44,396 bases of DNA, taken from NCBI GenBank assembly GCA_051878935.1, contig JBJELB010000061.1, positions 1 to 44,396 of the forward strand, in the 5' to 3' direction. Positions 26,013-34,014 of this stretch are shown here, in pieces. The translations under genes were made by a program, and so were the position numbers. The notes below the pieces were generated by a model that was not told the origin of the DNA, searched no databases, and was given only the letters and a program-made list of their open reading frames with translations. The DNA is from CANQDT01 sp051878935 (GTDB lineage: Bacteria > Bacillota > Clostridia > Lachnospirales > Lachnospiraceae). Positions within the stretch are counted from its first letter, which is position 1, and the number at the start of each line of letters is the position of its first letter.

Positions 26013-26216
26013 GGTGCAAACAAAACCGTTACAATATTTGTACTTCATATGCAAACTGGCCTCATAGTGTTTATGAGTGGTTTGGTAAGACCTGACTCTG
26101 TTCGCATCATCTCTCGTTTTAAACATATTGTCTTCAAAGTGCCTCTAAAGTTGACATGAGAAAATTCCTTTGGACGTATTATATGTATTCAAATAATGAA
26201 ATATCTTTTAGAATAG

Positions 26217-26245
26217 TTGACTGATGTACAATAAAGAGATATAAT
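26217..26245 (+). promoter_or_regulatory. Promoter of the interrupted zinc-ribbon gene
   Basis: TTGACT (26217-26222), 17-nt spacer, TATAAT (26240-26245), a near-consensus sigma-A promoter. The 200 bases before it (26013-26216) hold no gene that I recognise. Confidence 0.85.
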
Positions 26246-26298
26246 ATTTGTTATCAGATGGAGATGCGAAATTAGTTTATATAAAGGGAGGAAAATGT

Positions 26299-27057
26299 AT
26301 GAAATTTTGCTAGTATTGTGGTACACAATTAGAAGATGATGCGATTTGTGAATGTATTGATGAACAGAATGCGAGAAATTCAGTGGTTGAAGGGGAAGAT
26401 GATATAAAAACAAAAACTATATTTGATGATAGAGTAATTAAATCATTGCTATCATTTTTGAAGGACTCATACAAGGAGCCGAAAGAAACCTTGCGTAAAG
26501 TTGCTAGCAATAATAATTTTATAATATCTGGATTTTCATCTGGACTATTATTAATTGGCATTTTACTCTTTCATTTTGTTTTTCTTTTAAGATTTCAGGC
26601 AATGGCTAGTGATTTTTTAGGTAAATTGGATATTTGGTTTGGAATAACGGATGAATTGTTTAGTTTGCCTAAAGCCCTTGTAACTTCCATTCTGATGTGG
26701 GGACTTATAAATGGGGGAGTTATTGCTTCAATGTATGTTTTATTGCGCATTAACAAGATTGAAACTGAGATGAAAACTTTATGGTTGGAGAGTTCCGTTT
26801 ATACCGTGATTACGGCGATGCTATTATTCGGTTCTACGCTATTCACGTTTCTTCATCCTTTGTTGGGGCTAGCTCTTGCGATAGTTGCCTTTCTCTATTT
26901 ATTAATAGGATGCTTATTTACAAACCTTGAAAAATTCAGTGACATAAATACACGTAAACTAATCTATACGACTGTTGCAATTATATCTATCTTAGTTTTG
27001 GTGCTTATCTTTGCTTTTGTGAAGACGTTTGTGTGGAATATCAATATATTAGCTTAA
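26299..27057 (+). pseudogene. Zinc-ribbon membrane protein interrupted by TAG at codon 5
   Basis: From ATG 26299, which follows GGGAGG at 26286-26291, the reading is MKFC, TAG (26311-26313), YCGTQLEDDAICEC, and the frame then stays open to 27057. Such proteins normally start MKFCxYCGTQL, so the stop replaces a single residue of the zinc ribbon. CAG or AAG to TAG is one base change. After the ribbon, which itself ends in an unusual CEC, there is a cytoplasmic linker and four or five membrane segments (around FSSGLLLIGILLFHFVFLL, LVTSILMWGLINGGVIA, a longer pair in the middle, and LIYTTVAIISILVLVLIFAF). Without suppression, translation could only restart at GTG 26383, which has no ribosome site. 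Promoter, ribosome site and terminator are all intact, so the lesion looks recent or tolerated. Function unknown. Confidence 0.7.
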
Positions 27058-27072
27058 CATCGTAGTAAAAGG

Positions 27073-27109
27073 AAAGCTCTCTTTCAAAAATAAAAAGAGG
27101 GCTTTTTTT
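27073..27109 (+). terminator. Terminator after the zinc-ribbon gene
   Basis: AAAGCTCTCTTT (27073-27084) pairs with AAAGAGGGCTTT (27094-27105) with one G-T pair and is followed by a T run to 27109. Confidence 0.85.
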
Positions 27110-27142
27110 GGCTAGTGAATAGAATTGCAAGGAGAAAAACAT

Positions 27143-28873
27143 ATGGGAGAACAGGAATTAATTAGTATTGTTACTGATGCGCAATCAGGAAATAGTGAAG
27201 CATTTAATCAATTGTACTGTGCTTACAGTAATGTAGTGTATGGGATGGCACTACGATGGACACAAAATCCCGACGTTGCCTGTGATATTACGCAGGAAAC
27301 GTTTATCGCTATCATTCAGGATATCAAGACCTTGCGTGATCCTAATCAATTTATTCCATGGATGAAAATGGTGACGAGACACCAATGTAGTAGACACTTT
27401 AAGAAAAAAGAAATACGACATGAATGTTTATTGGATGAGTCAGAAGATGCTGGAAATGTTTTTGAGACATTGGAAGAAGAAAATGAAGAGTTAATTCCCG
27501 ATAAGGCAATGGATCAAGAAGATTTTAAACAAACGGTACTGTCTTTCGTACAATCGTTGCCGATAGAACAGAAGAATGCAATCATTATGAAATACTATGA
27601 TGAATTGTCAGTTAAGGAGATTGCTGAAGTTCAAGGCGTATCAGAAAATACGGTTTTAAGCCGTTTGAACTATGGACGAAAAGCTGTCAAAAAGGTAGTG
27701 GAAGAGTATGAACAGAAACATCATGTTAAGCTACATACAATCTCTGTAATTGCGATCTTTAAATGGATATATGATGGAACTTCTGATGTGATGACAGTAC
27801 AGGCAGCTGAAAGAATGGCAAAGGCAATTAGTAGCGCAACAGGGGTACCAATGGTGTTTTCAATAGGTGGGGTTGGATCGTCTGAAGGAAGCAGACCGGT
27901 GATTGTTAAGAAAGGTTTGTTATCCAAAATATCAGGTCTGCCTATTGCAACCAAATGCATTGCCGGGACAGCAATAGTTGCGATTGTTGCGATGGGGGTC
28001 ACTATGGGGGTACGGCATGACAGATGGAATGATAGACAAAATAAGGATGCCACAGTCTATGTTGATGATCGGGAAGATTTGACGGAGGAAGAGGATGAGA
28101 ATCTGATACCTGAAGGCTGCACTTATACTGTATATGAGACTGGGGAAACATTAACAGGGGGAATGGAGTTTCCGACTGAACCGAAACCTCGAGATAAATA
28201 TGAGGATATATTGAATGGATTTGAGTATGGATATAGGTGCTACGGAACAGTAGAACGTGTATTAACCGAAACGGATGGGTATTTAGTCAATAGTTTTGAA
28301 TACGATCCTTCTTACAAGAAAGTTGATGGATGGGGGGTTATGGTGATTGATAGGGAAAGAGAGTCATATGGTGAGATATTGGAAAAAATATGTAATGAGC
28401 CTGTAGTAGACATGATGCTGTGCTTTTATCGTTGTGTAAACATGAAAGAATCACCTGCGATTCCAGATACTATAACCCATATGCGTGAAACATATGGGTG
28501 CTGTTGGAAGTTGAAAGAAATGCCGGAACTACCTACTGAGTTGGTTGATATGGATGGAACTTTTTCATCGTGTAGTTCATTAAGGTCTGTGACAAAGATA
28601 CCCAGTACTGTAAAAAATATGCGAATGGCTTTTGACCAATGTATATCTCTTGAGAAAATTGATAGGATTCCTGCTAGCGTAACGAATCTACAGTTTGCTT
28701 TCACAGGTTGCTATGCTCTAAAAGGAAATATAGTAATCGATGCAATGCCACATGAGATAGATGGTTGTTTTAAAGGAACCAAGAAAGCAATTGTTCTCCG
28801 AGGTGCATCTAACAAACTGGAAGAATTGGCAGCTACTGGAGAAGGAAATGTGACCTATAGAAAAAATAATTAA
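27143..28873 (+). CDS. ECF sigma factor fused to a membrane helix and BspA-like leucine-rich outer domain
   Basis: Residues 1-190 form a complete ECF sigma factor: region 2 (FNQLYCAYSNVVYGMALRW, then DITQETFIAII and FIPWMKMVTRHQC) and region 4 (LPIEQKNAIIMKYYDELSVKEIAEVQGVSENTVLSRLNYGRK, residues 139-180, the helix-turn-helix). A linker of 80 residues leads to one hydrophobic helix at 269-290, then an acidic spacer and, from about 425 to 545, repeats of about 23 residues of the form IPxTVxxMxxAFxxCxSLxxI, as in BspA-type leucine-rich proteins. The topology implies a sigma factor held at the membrane with a sensing or adhesive outer domain, in place of a separate anti-sigma factor. ATG 27143 follows AAGGAG at 27129-27134. 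Comparable fusions may exist in related bacteria; activation would need release or local promoter access. Confidence 0.85.
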   Translation: MGEQELISIVTDAQSGNSEAFNQLYCAYSNVVYGMALRWTQNPDVACDITQETFIAIIQDIKTLRDPNQFIPWMKMVTRHQCSRHFKKKEIRHECLLDESEDAGNVFETLEEENEELIPDKAMDQEDFKQTVLSFVQSLPIEQKNAIIMKYYDELSVKEIAEVQGVSENTVLSRLNYGRKAVKKVVEEYEQKHHVKLHTISVIAIFKWIYDGTSDVMTVQAAERMAKAISSATGVPMVFSIGGVGSSEGSRPVIVKKGLLSKISGLPIATKCIAGTAIVAIVAMGVTMGVRHDRWNDRQNKDATVYVDDREDLTEEEDENLIPEGCTYTVYETGETLTGGMEFPTEPKPRDKYEDILNGFEYGYRCYGTVERVLTETDGYLVNSFEYDPSYKKVDGWGVMVIDRERESYGEILEKICNEPVVDMMLCFYRCVNMKESPAIPDTITHMRETYGCCWKLKEMPELPTELVDMDGTFSSCSSLRSVTKIPSTVKNMRMAFDQCISLEKIDRIPASVTNLQFAFTGCYALKGNIVIDAMPHEIDGCFKGTKKAIVLRGASNKLEELAATGEGNVTYRKNN

Positions 28874-28967
28874 TTTTTTTATAAAATAAAATATTTTGTA
28901 ATTTTAATTCCCCTTATAGATAAAGAAACAAAATATATAAACTCTAATGAACACAGGAGGATATGAT

Positions 28968-30188
28968 ATGTATTGTGAAAAATGTGGAAATGAACTTAAG
29001 GAAAATGCAACAATCTGCGAAAACTGTGGAGCAACATATGGAGCGTCGGTCTCAACGAAGAAAATACCTGCGAAACTGTATGGGCTTGTAGGTGGAGGAA
29101 TAGCCATTTTGGTTTTTGCAATCATAATTATATCAAAGATTGTAAATACTGTTCATTTATCAGACTATGTGAGTGTAGCAGAAGTTGTTGGATTAAATGG
29201 TTATGCAACAGTTGAGTATGAAATTGATGATGAGGCTTTATGCGAAAAGGTTTTTGGCGAAGCTCCTGCGGACACATTTAGTAATTGGAAGGAATTGATA
29301 GAATACGAAGAAGTTTGTGAGAAATTATTGGATTGTATAGATGTTGCAGTTGAAAATAATGGTACTTTTTCAAATGGAGATACTGCTGTGATTGAGGTTG
29401 TTTTTAATAAAGATGAACTTGATTCAAAACTTAAAAAAACAATCAAAGGTGGCACCTTGAAAGAAAAAATAATGGGTTTGGAAGAAGGAGAGGTAATTGA
29501 TCCTTGTAGTGAAAAATATATTACCATAAAACTCGAAGGTGTTGATGGCTATGGCAAGGCAACATTTGAAGAAAAATATGTTGATTCGTGGTCTTATCAT
29601 ATGAAATATACGCTAAGTGAAACGGAAGAACTATCAAATGGAGATAAAATAACTCTTACTGCAGAGATGGATGAAGATGCTTATTCTTCCACAGTAAAAG
29701 AAACCTCACCAAAAGGATATATTGTTCCACAGAAGACAGTGAAGGAAATTGAAGTAAAAGATTTGTTAGAATTAGCCACTGCAGATGATATTGCGGATGA
29801 GATGATTGATGAAGTGAAAAAGAGGGCCGTTGAATATATAAAATCAGATGATTCTAATTCAGAACGCAAAAAAATCAAGGTAGTAGGGGTTTATTATAGA
29901 GATAAGTTAGATAAAACAAGAGCATATATTGATTCTTGGTATGGTATTAACTACTATAACGCAATTCATACATTTATAGTGTATAATGAAGATGTGGGTT
30001 CTGGGAGTGAAATAGAAAGATGTATGAATCTGGTTTTTGAAAATATTTGCTTAGATGAGAATAACCAAGCTGTGCTTCCGAAAAATCTAGTTGAGTACGG
30101 TTGGAGTACAGAACGTTGTACCGGAGAGGAAGCTGCAGAATATTTTTTAGATGAAACGGATGAATTTGTGACAATAAAACTTGATTAA
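28968..30188 (+). CDS. Zinc-ribbon, single-TM protein with large outer domain
   Basis: The 406-residue protein begins with a zinc ribbon, MYCEKCGNELKENATICENCG, in two CxxC pairs, then a basic stretch and one membrane helix at about 41-64 (LVGGGIAILVFAIIIISKIV). The remaining 340 residues are acidic and would lie outside the cell; they contain no catalytic motif that I recognise, and part (about 90-200) looks like two related beta-rich units with VAVENNGTFSNGDTAVIEV and YTLSETEELSNGDKITL. ATG 28968 follows AGGAGG by 7 nt; the ATG at 28947 lacks one. It lies 94 bp behind the sigma-factor gene and 13 bp ahead of the protease gene, so it is probably co-transcribed with the latter. Confidence 0.75.
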   Translation: MYCEKCGNELKENATICENCGATYGASVSTKKIPAKLYGLVGGGIAILVFAIIIISKIVNTVHLSDYVSVAEVVGLNGYATVEYEIDDEALCEKVFGEAPADTFSNWKELIEYEEVCEKLLDCIDVAVENNGTFSNGDTAVIEVVFNKDELDSKLKKTIKGGTLKEKIMGLEEGEVIDPCSEKYITIKLEGVDGYGKATFEEKYVDSWSYHMKYTLSETEELSNGDKITLTAEMDEDAYSSTVKETSPKGYIVPQKTVKEIEVKDLLELATADDIADEMIDEVKKRAVEYIKSDDSNSERKKIKVVGVYYRDKLDKTRAYIDSWYGINYYNAIHTFIVYNEDVGSGSEIERCMNLVFENICLDENNQAVLPKNLVEYGWSTERCTGEEAAEYFLDETDEFVTIKLD

Positions 30189-30201
30189 TAAGGAGCGTTC
30201 T

Positions 30202-32022
30202 ATGAAAAAACAAATATCTTATTTGCTACCGTTTATCATATTATTATGTCACTCATCTGTTCCTGTTGATGCTTCAACGAGCGTTTTTCTTCAGGCTACC
30301 TCATTCACCGAAGGATGTGCTACTACAGAAAATGATTGGCAAACTATTTTGGATGAAAGTGAATTTGAAGATGAGCGGATGATTGGGGAAATGGGTCAAT
30401 TAGAAAGCTCATCAGGAGTTATATTATCAGAAGAAGTTTTGGAAGAAGACACAACGATTGTCCTGCCAGCATCCTATGATTTACGGGATTATGGACATGT
30501 TACTTCCGTGAAATCTCAAGGAAGCTCTATGGCGTGTGTCAGTTATGCGGTCGTTGGTGCGATTGAATCCAATCTCATCACACAGGGATTGGCTGATGAA
30601 ACGATTGATTTATCAGAATCTCATTTGGCGTGGTTTTTGGATGATATTACGTATAAGGATGATTATGAGCCGTATACAACCGGAACAACCTTTGAAAAAG
30701 CGATTAATACGTTGGCCAATAGATATGGCTTGGAATTGGAAGCGTTTTCTCCGGATGAATTAACGAATTATCCGGTGTATGATGATGCTCAAAGAGAGGT
30801 TTCTTATTATAAATTAGAAAACAGCTATCAATTACCGAATGATGCGGAAACAATCAAACGTTCTATTATGACAAACGGTGCAGTTGCAGCCTGTTATTAT
30901 AGTGATGCGAATTATTATAATCGGACCGGCTCTACGTATTATCGTCCATACCGGGCATCCAGCAATCATGCGATTATCATCATCGGATGGGATGATACTT
31001 ATCCTGCATCTAATTTTAAAGCAAAACCAAGCAGTGATGGTGCGTGGCTTTGTCGAAACAATTGGGGTACACAAGCAGGTGATGATGGTTACTTTTGGAT
31101 TTCTTATAAAGAACCTTCTTTAGATTCTCTTGCTTCTTTTGAAGTGAGTGCGAACCAGGTAAAAGAGAAGGTATATAATTATGCTTCGAATTGGAATACC
31201 TGGATGACAATTTCTGATATTAAAGGTGCTAATATTTATCAGTCAACAGAAGATGAGATACTCCAGTCCATCAGTTTTCCAATCGGTTCCCCAGGCAATA
31301 CTACACTTTGTGAGTATTCTGTATCTGTTTATCTGAATCCGGAAGAAGATAATCCGGAATCCGGAAATCTATTGTTTCATGAATCCGGTACGTTAAATCG
31401 TAAGTTCTATCATACAATCAAACTTAATACTCCGGTCATTCTTTCTGCAAATGAAAAAGTGTCTGTGGTATTGGAAATATATGATACGAAACTTGGTCGC
31501 AATGGTATCTTTATGGAATACGGTGATTTCTTCCCTTGTCACTCAGGAGAAACGTATTATTATTGTAAAGGGGTATGGGGTGATACAACAAAAATGGGTA
31601 GAGGATGGATGAATGCCTGTATATCTATGACTACCTTACCGGTTCATTCGGATGATACCATCAAGGAGAAATTAGAAGAACTCGTTTCCGAAACAGAGGA
31701 AATGGATTTCTCTACCTCTTCTTTAGAACGTCAAGATACGATTACCTTTGCTCTTTCTGAAGCAAAAGATGCCCTTTTACATGACTCTTATACGCAAACA
31801 TTGGAAAATGAACTGATTCATTTGTCTCTTGCGTTAACATCTAATGAATTAACTTATTTGGGAAGCAGCAAGAAAGAGGAAGCACAAGAGTATGATTTGA
31901 ATGGTGATGGAAATGTAACTGACGAGGATGTACAACTTGTTTTAGATTATTCGGTTGCAGATGAATCGCAAGGATATACAGCAGTTGATGCACTGAAAAT
32001 ACTTCAATACATAGCAGCATAA
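30202..32022 (+). CDS. Secreted papain-like (C1A) protease with dockerin-like tail
   Basis: The 606-residue protein has a signal peptide (1-24), a short pro-region, and a C1A peptidase domain at about 88-320. The oxyanion Gln is Q106 and the nucleophile C112 in SQGSSMACVSYA; His is H256 (SNHAIIIIGWDD) and Asn N286 (CRNNWGT). Unlike papain the motif lacks the CGSCW form: the first Cys is Ser109 and Trp is Val113. A lectin-like beta domain of clostridial C1A proteins follows (about 330-480), then a helical linker. The last 45 residues resemble a type I dockerin: one full calcium loop DLNGDGNVTDED and a degenerate second half (YTAVDALKILQYIA). It would be exported and perhaps docked to a cohesin. 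AAGGAG precedes ATG 30202. It shares an operon with the upstream zinc-ribbon gene. Confidence 0.87.
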   Translation: MKKQISYLLPFIILLCHSSVPVDASTSVFLQATSFTEGCATTENDWQTILDESEFEDERMIGEMGQLESSSGVILSEEVLEEDTTIVLPASYDLRDYGHVTSVKSQGSSMACVSYAVVGAIESNLITQGLADETIDLSESHLAWFLDDITYKDDYEPYTTGTTFEKAINTLANRYGLELEAFSPDELTNYPVYDDAQREVSYYKLENSYQLPNDAETIKRSIMTNGAVAACYYSDANYYNRTGSTYYRPYRASSNHAIIIIGWDDTYPASNFKAKPSSDGAWLCRNNWGTQAGDDGYFWISYKEPSLDSLASFEVSANQVKEKVYNYASNWNTWMTISDIKGANIYQSTEDEILQSISFPIGSPGNTTLCEYSVSVYLNPEEDNPESGNLLFHESGTLNRKFYHTIKLNTPVILSANEKVSVVLEIYDTKLGRNGIFMEYGDFFPCHSGETYYYCKGVWGDTTKMGRGWMNACISMTTLPVHSDDTIKEKLEELVSETEEMDFSTSSLERQDTITFALSEAKDALLHDSYTQTLENELIHLSLALTSNELTYLGSSKKEEAQEYDLNGDGNVTDEDVQLVLDYSVADESQGYTAVDALKILQYIAA

Positions 32023-32178
32023 CTTTATTGCAGTTTTTAGAATTGTAGAATTAAAAAGTGGTTTATGTTGTAACGGTGCAACTTCAAGTAAGCAACATGT
32101 AGGATAAATTGTACCCGATGAGGTATGATTACAAACAAAACGCTTTAAATTATACCTGAAAGGGGTGATTCTCATCAT

Positions 32179-32379
32179 ATGAATACAATTGGAAATTATA
32201 TTAAAACAGAAAGAAAGAAGTTCGGTTTGACCCAGGAGGAATTCGCCTTGCGCTCGGGATTAGGTTTACGCTTTGTCAGAGAACTGGAACAGGGAAAGGA
32301 GACGGTGCGTCTCGACAAAGTAAATCAGGCGTTGGCGATGTTTGGAATGGAGGCGGTGCCGGGAAAAAAGGAGGAGTAA
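32179..32379 (+). CDS. Orphan HipB/Y4mF-type XRE antitoxin-like protein
   Basis: This 66-residue protein is a single Cro/C1 helix-turn-helix (IGNYIKTERKKFGLTQEEFALRSGLGLRFVRELEQGKETVRLDKVNQAL), closest to the Y4mF/HipB family, which normally precedes a hipA kinase gene. No hipA follows; the next gene is DUF2325. A GGGGTGA about 12 nt upstream is a weak ribosome site. An interrupted inverted repeat AGGTAT/ATACCT between 32120 and 32160 may be its operator. It could be an anti-addiction remnant or an independent regulator. Confidence 0.75.
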   Translation: MNTIGNYIKTERKKFGLTQEEFALRSGLGLRFVRELEQGKETVRLDKVNQALAMFGMEAVPGKKEE

Positions 32380-32386
32380 ATTTCTC

Positions 32387-32415
32387 TTGACATTTTCCCC
32401 AAAAGCGAGTATCCT
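32387..32415 (+). promoter_or_regulatory. Promoter of the DUF2325-flavodoxin operon
   Basis: TTGACA (32387-32392), 17-nt spacer, TATCCT (32410-32415). The predicted start near 32422 is immediately before the first palindromic operator. Confidence 0.75.
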
Positions 32416-32424
32416 ATACGGGTG

Positions 32425-32440
32425 GTTAGCTGTAACTAAC
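32425..32440. promoter_or_regulatory. Palindromic operator copy 1
   Basis: GTTAGCTGTAACTAAC differs from the perfect copy at 32488-32503 by two bases (TTA replaced by CTG at its first and last positions). It overlaps the transcription start, a repressor position. A longer GC-richer hairpin (32419-32446, CGGGTGGTTAG with CTAACTACCCG) encloses it, but no T run follows. Confidence 0.7.
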
Positions 32441-32487
32441 TACCCGTAAAAATAATTCCATCAGTTACTATATTTTTTTACATATGG

Positions 32488-32503
32488 GTTAGTTATAACT
32501 AAC
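32488..32503. promoter_or_regulatory. Palindromic operator copy 2
   Basis: GTTAGTTATAACTAAC is a perfect 16-bp inverted repeat, 63 bp downstream of copy 1 and 26 bp before the DUF2325 start codon. The TTAG-N6-CTAA core resembles operators of the DtxR/IdeR/MntR family of metal-dependent repressors. A weak second promoter (TTCCAT-17-TACATA) may precede it. Confidence 0.75.
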
Positions 32504-32528
32504 TAAAACTGTGAAACAGGAGGATATC

Positions 32529-32807
32529 ATGAGTATTGTCATTATCGGCGGCAACGAATGCATGACACGCCAGTATGTAGAGTTATGCAAATCATACAAA
32601 TGCAAGGCAAAGGTATATCCGAAAAGCTCGGGTTCGTTGAAGAGCATTGGTATGCCGGATTTAATGGTGTTGTTTACGAATACCGTTTCACACAAAATGG
32701 TTCGCAATGCATTAAATGAGGTGAAAGGACGCAATACTATTATTGCTCGTTCGCATACGAGTTCTATAACGGCGTTAAGAGGTATTTTAGAAGAACACGC
32801 TATGTAA
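32529..32807 (+). CDS. DUF2325 protein
   Basis: The 92-residue protein begins MSIVIIGGNECMTRQYVELCKSY and matches the DUF2325 pattern, including the SHTSSITALRGIL end, a compact Rossmann-like alpha/beta unit with no known reaction. ATG 32529 follows AGGAGG by 5 nt; the GTG at 32511 precedes that site. It heads an operon with DUF3793 and a flavodoxin, behind twin metal-type operators, which suggests a role in iron limitation. Confidence 0.85.
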   Translation: MSIVIIGGNECMTRQYVELCKSYKCKAKVYPKSSGSLKSIGMPDLMVLFTNTVSHKMVRNALNEVKGRNTIIARSHTSSITALRGILEEHAM

Positions 32808-32818
32808 GGAGGTTTGTG

Positions 32819-33370
32819 ATGTCAGCAGAAACAATAGTAAAGAACTGCTCTCCGACACTGGCCGGGATAAAGACCGGCAGTATGTTTGCCTGTTCGTTCA
32901 AAGATAAAGAAGAAATGCAGTCAGGGGTTCGTTATTGGAATTGTTTGTTGAATAAAAAGGGACTCCGTGTGTTGCCTTTGCGGTATGAAAACGGAACCGC
33001 ATTGATTTATATTTATCGCCCGTCGCATCTTGGCAGAGATTTAAAGCATCAGACTGCTTCCCGGTTGTTGCAGGAAAGAGGGTATCAGAATGAGAATCCG
33101 GGACAATGCGTTTGGCATCTGATGATGCGTTTGCGTGAAAACAAAGAATTTCCACATGAAATAGGACTCTTTTTAGGATATCCTCCGGAGGATGTTTTGG
33201 GTTTTATAGAGAACAAGGCAAAAAACTGTAAATGTACGGGGTGTTGGAAAGTGTACGGTGATGAAGCAGTTGCGAGAGATACTTTTGAGAAGTATAGAAA
33301 ATGCACTGCTTTGTATTATACACAGTTTGTAAAGGGAATGTCCGTTGAGTGTCTTACAGTAGCGGACTAA
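32819..33370 (+). CDS. DUF3793 protein
   Basis: The 183-residue cytoplasmic protein matches DUF3793: an N-terminal CSPTLAGIKTGSMF, the central LRVLPLRYENGTALIYIYRP, HEIGLFLGYPPEDVLGFI and a Cys pair in NCKCTGCWKVYGD. The family is common in gut clostridia beside flavodoxin genes and its biochemical role is unknown. AAGGAGGT overlaps the stop of the previous gene, 11 bp away, so the two are translated together. Confidence 0.85.
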   Translation: MSAETIVKNCSPTLAGIKTGSMFACSFKDKEEMQSGVRYWNCLLNKKGLRVLPLRYENGTALIYIYRPSHLGRDLKHQTASRLLQERGYQNENPGQCVWHLMMRLRENKEFPHEIGLFLGYPPEDVLGFIENKAKNCKCTGCWKVYGDEAVARDTFEKYRKCTALYYTQFVKGMSVECLTVAD

Positions 33371-33403
33371 TGTATCATTTGAAAAGAAAGAGGTTGGTGA
33401 GAA

Positions 33404-33826
33404 ATGAGTAAAATAGCAATTGTTTATTGGAGCGGAACCGGGAATACGCAGAGGATGGCGGAAGCGGTTGCCGAAGGAGTGAAAGAAAAAGGTACAGAGG
33501 CAGTGCTGTTGACAACGGCTGAGTTTGACGCGACTATGATGGGAGACTATGATGCGATCGCGTTTGGCTGCCCTGCGATGGGTGTGGAACAACTGGAGGA
33601 AGGCGAATTTGAACCAATATTTGAAGCATGCAAGCCATCGTTACAAGATAAGAAAATCGCACTATTCGGTTCTTATGGATGGGGCGATGGCGAATGGATG
33701 CGAAATTGGGAGAATGATTGTGTATCAGCGGGAGCGACACTGGTAGTTGATTCTGTGATATGCAATGATGCACCGGATGATGAGGCGATTACAGCCTGCA
33801 AGAATCTCGGAGCTGCATTAGTGTAA
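33404..33826 (+). CDS. Flavodoxin
   Basis: The 140-residue protein is a short-chain flavodoxin. The FMN phosphate loop is SGTGNTQRMA (about residues 10-19) and the isoalloxazine-side loops are FGCPAMGVEQLEE and FGSYGWGDGEWMRNW. It would replace ferredoxin as an electron carrier when iron is scarce, which fits the metal-type operators ahead of the operon. It starts 33 bp behind DUF3793 and is followed by a strong terminator. Confidence 0.94.
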   Translation: MSKIAIVYWSGTGNTQRMAEAVAEGVKEKGTEAVLLTTAEFDATMMGDYDAIAFGCPAMGVEQLEEGEFEPIFEACKPSLQDKKIALFGSYGWGDGEWMRNWENDCVSAGATLVVDSVICNDAPDDEAITACKNLGAALV

Positions 33827-33844
33827 ATAGGAAAATAAACCATT

Positions 33845-33889
33845 AAAACACAAATTTTGAAACACAACTTTCAAGGTTTGTGTTTTTTT
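33845..33889 (+). terminator. Terminator after flavodoxin
   Basis: An 18-bp stem (33845-33862 with 33869-33886, two G-T pairs) encloses the loop CACAAC and ends in TTTTTTT. Confidence 0.9.
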
Positions 33890-33891
33890 AA

Positions 33892-33920
33892 TTGACTTTT
33901 ATCTGGCAATGCAATATAAT
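33892..33920 (+). promoter_or_regulatory. Promoter of the fatty-acid synthesis operon
   Basis: TTGACT (33892-33897), 17-nt spacer, TATAAT (33915-33920): near consensus. The leader to acpP is about 88 nt. A second TATAAT at 33973-33978 has no clear -35 box. Confidence 0.85.
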
Positions 33921-33937
33921 CATCACAACGAGATAGT

Positions 33938-33949
33938 TAAATAAATTTA
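33938..33949. promoter_or_regulatory. Candidate operator in the fab leader
   Basis: TAAAT-AA-ATTTA is a short inverted repeat about 11 bp after the predicted start, within the AT-rich stretch 33933-33965. It is a possible site for the MarR-type regulator encoded at the other end of the operon. AT richness makes chance occurrence quite possible. Confidence 0.35.
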
Positions 33950-34014
33950 GGTAAATATTTTTAATTATGTCGTATAATATGGAAGTAAGAACGAATACAT
34001 GGAGGTATAAAAAC

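Noticed and set aside
26013..26216. Possible gene remnant between the DUF512 gene and the zinc-ribbon promoter
   Set aside because: All six frames give short peptides without recognisable similarity, and no inverted terminal repeats of an insertion element are seen.
26311..26313. TAG read as pyrrolysine
   Set aside because: Nothing in the window hints at pyrrolysine genes, and the family position normally holds a variable residue between zinc-binding Cys, so a simple nonsense change is more likely.
32419..32446. Hairpin before DUF2325 as terminator
   Set aside because: No T run follows, and it lies over the transcription start; it is better explained by the palindromic operator inside it.
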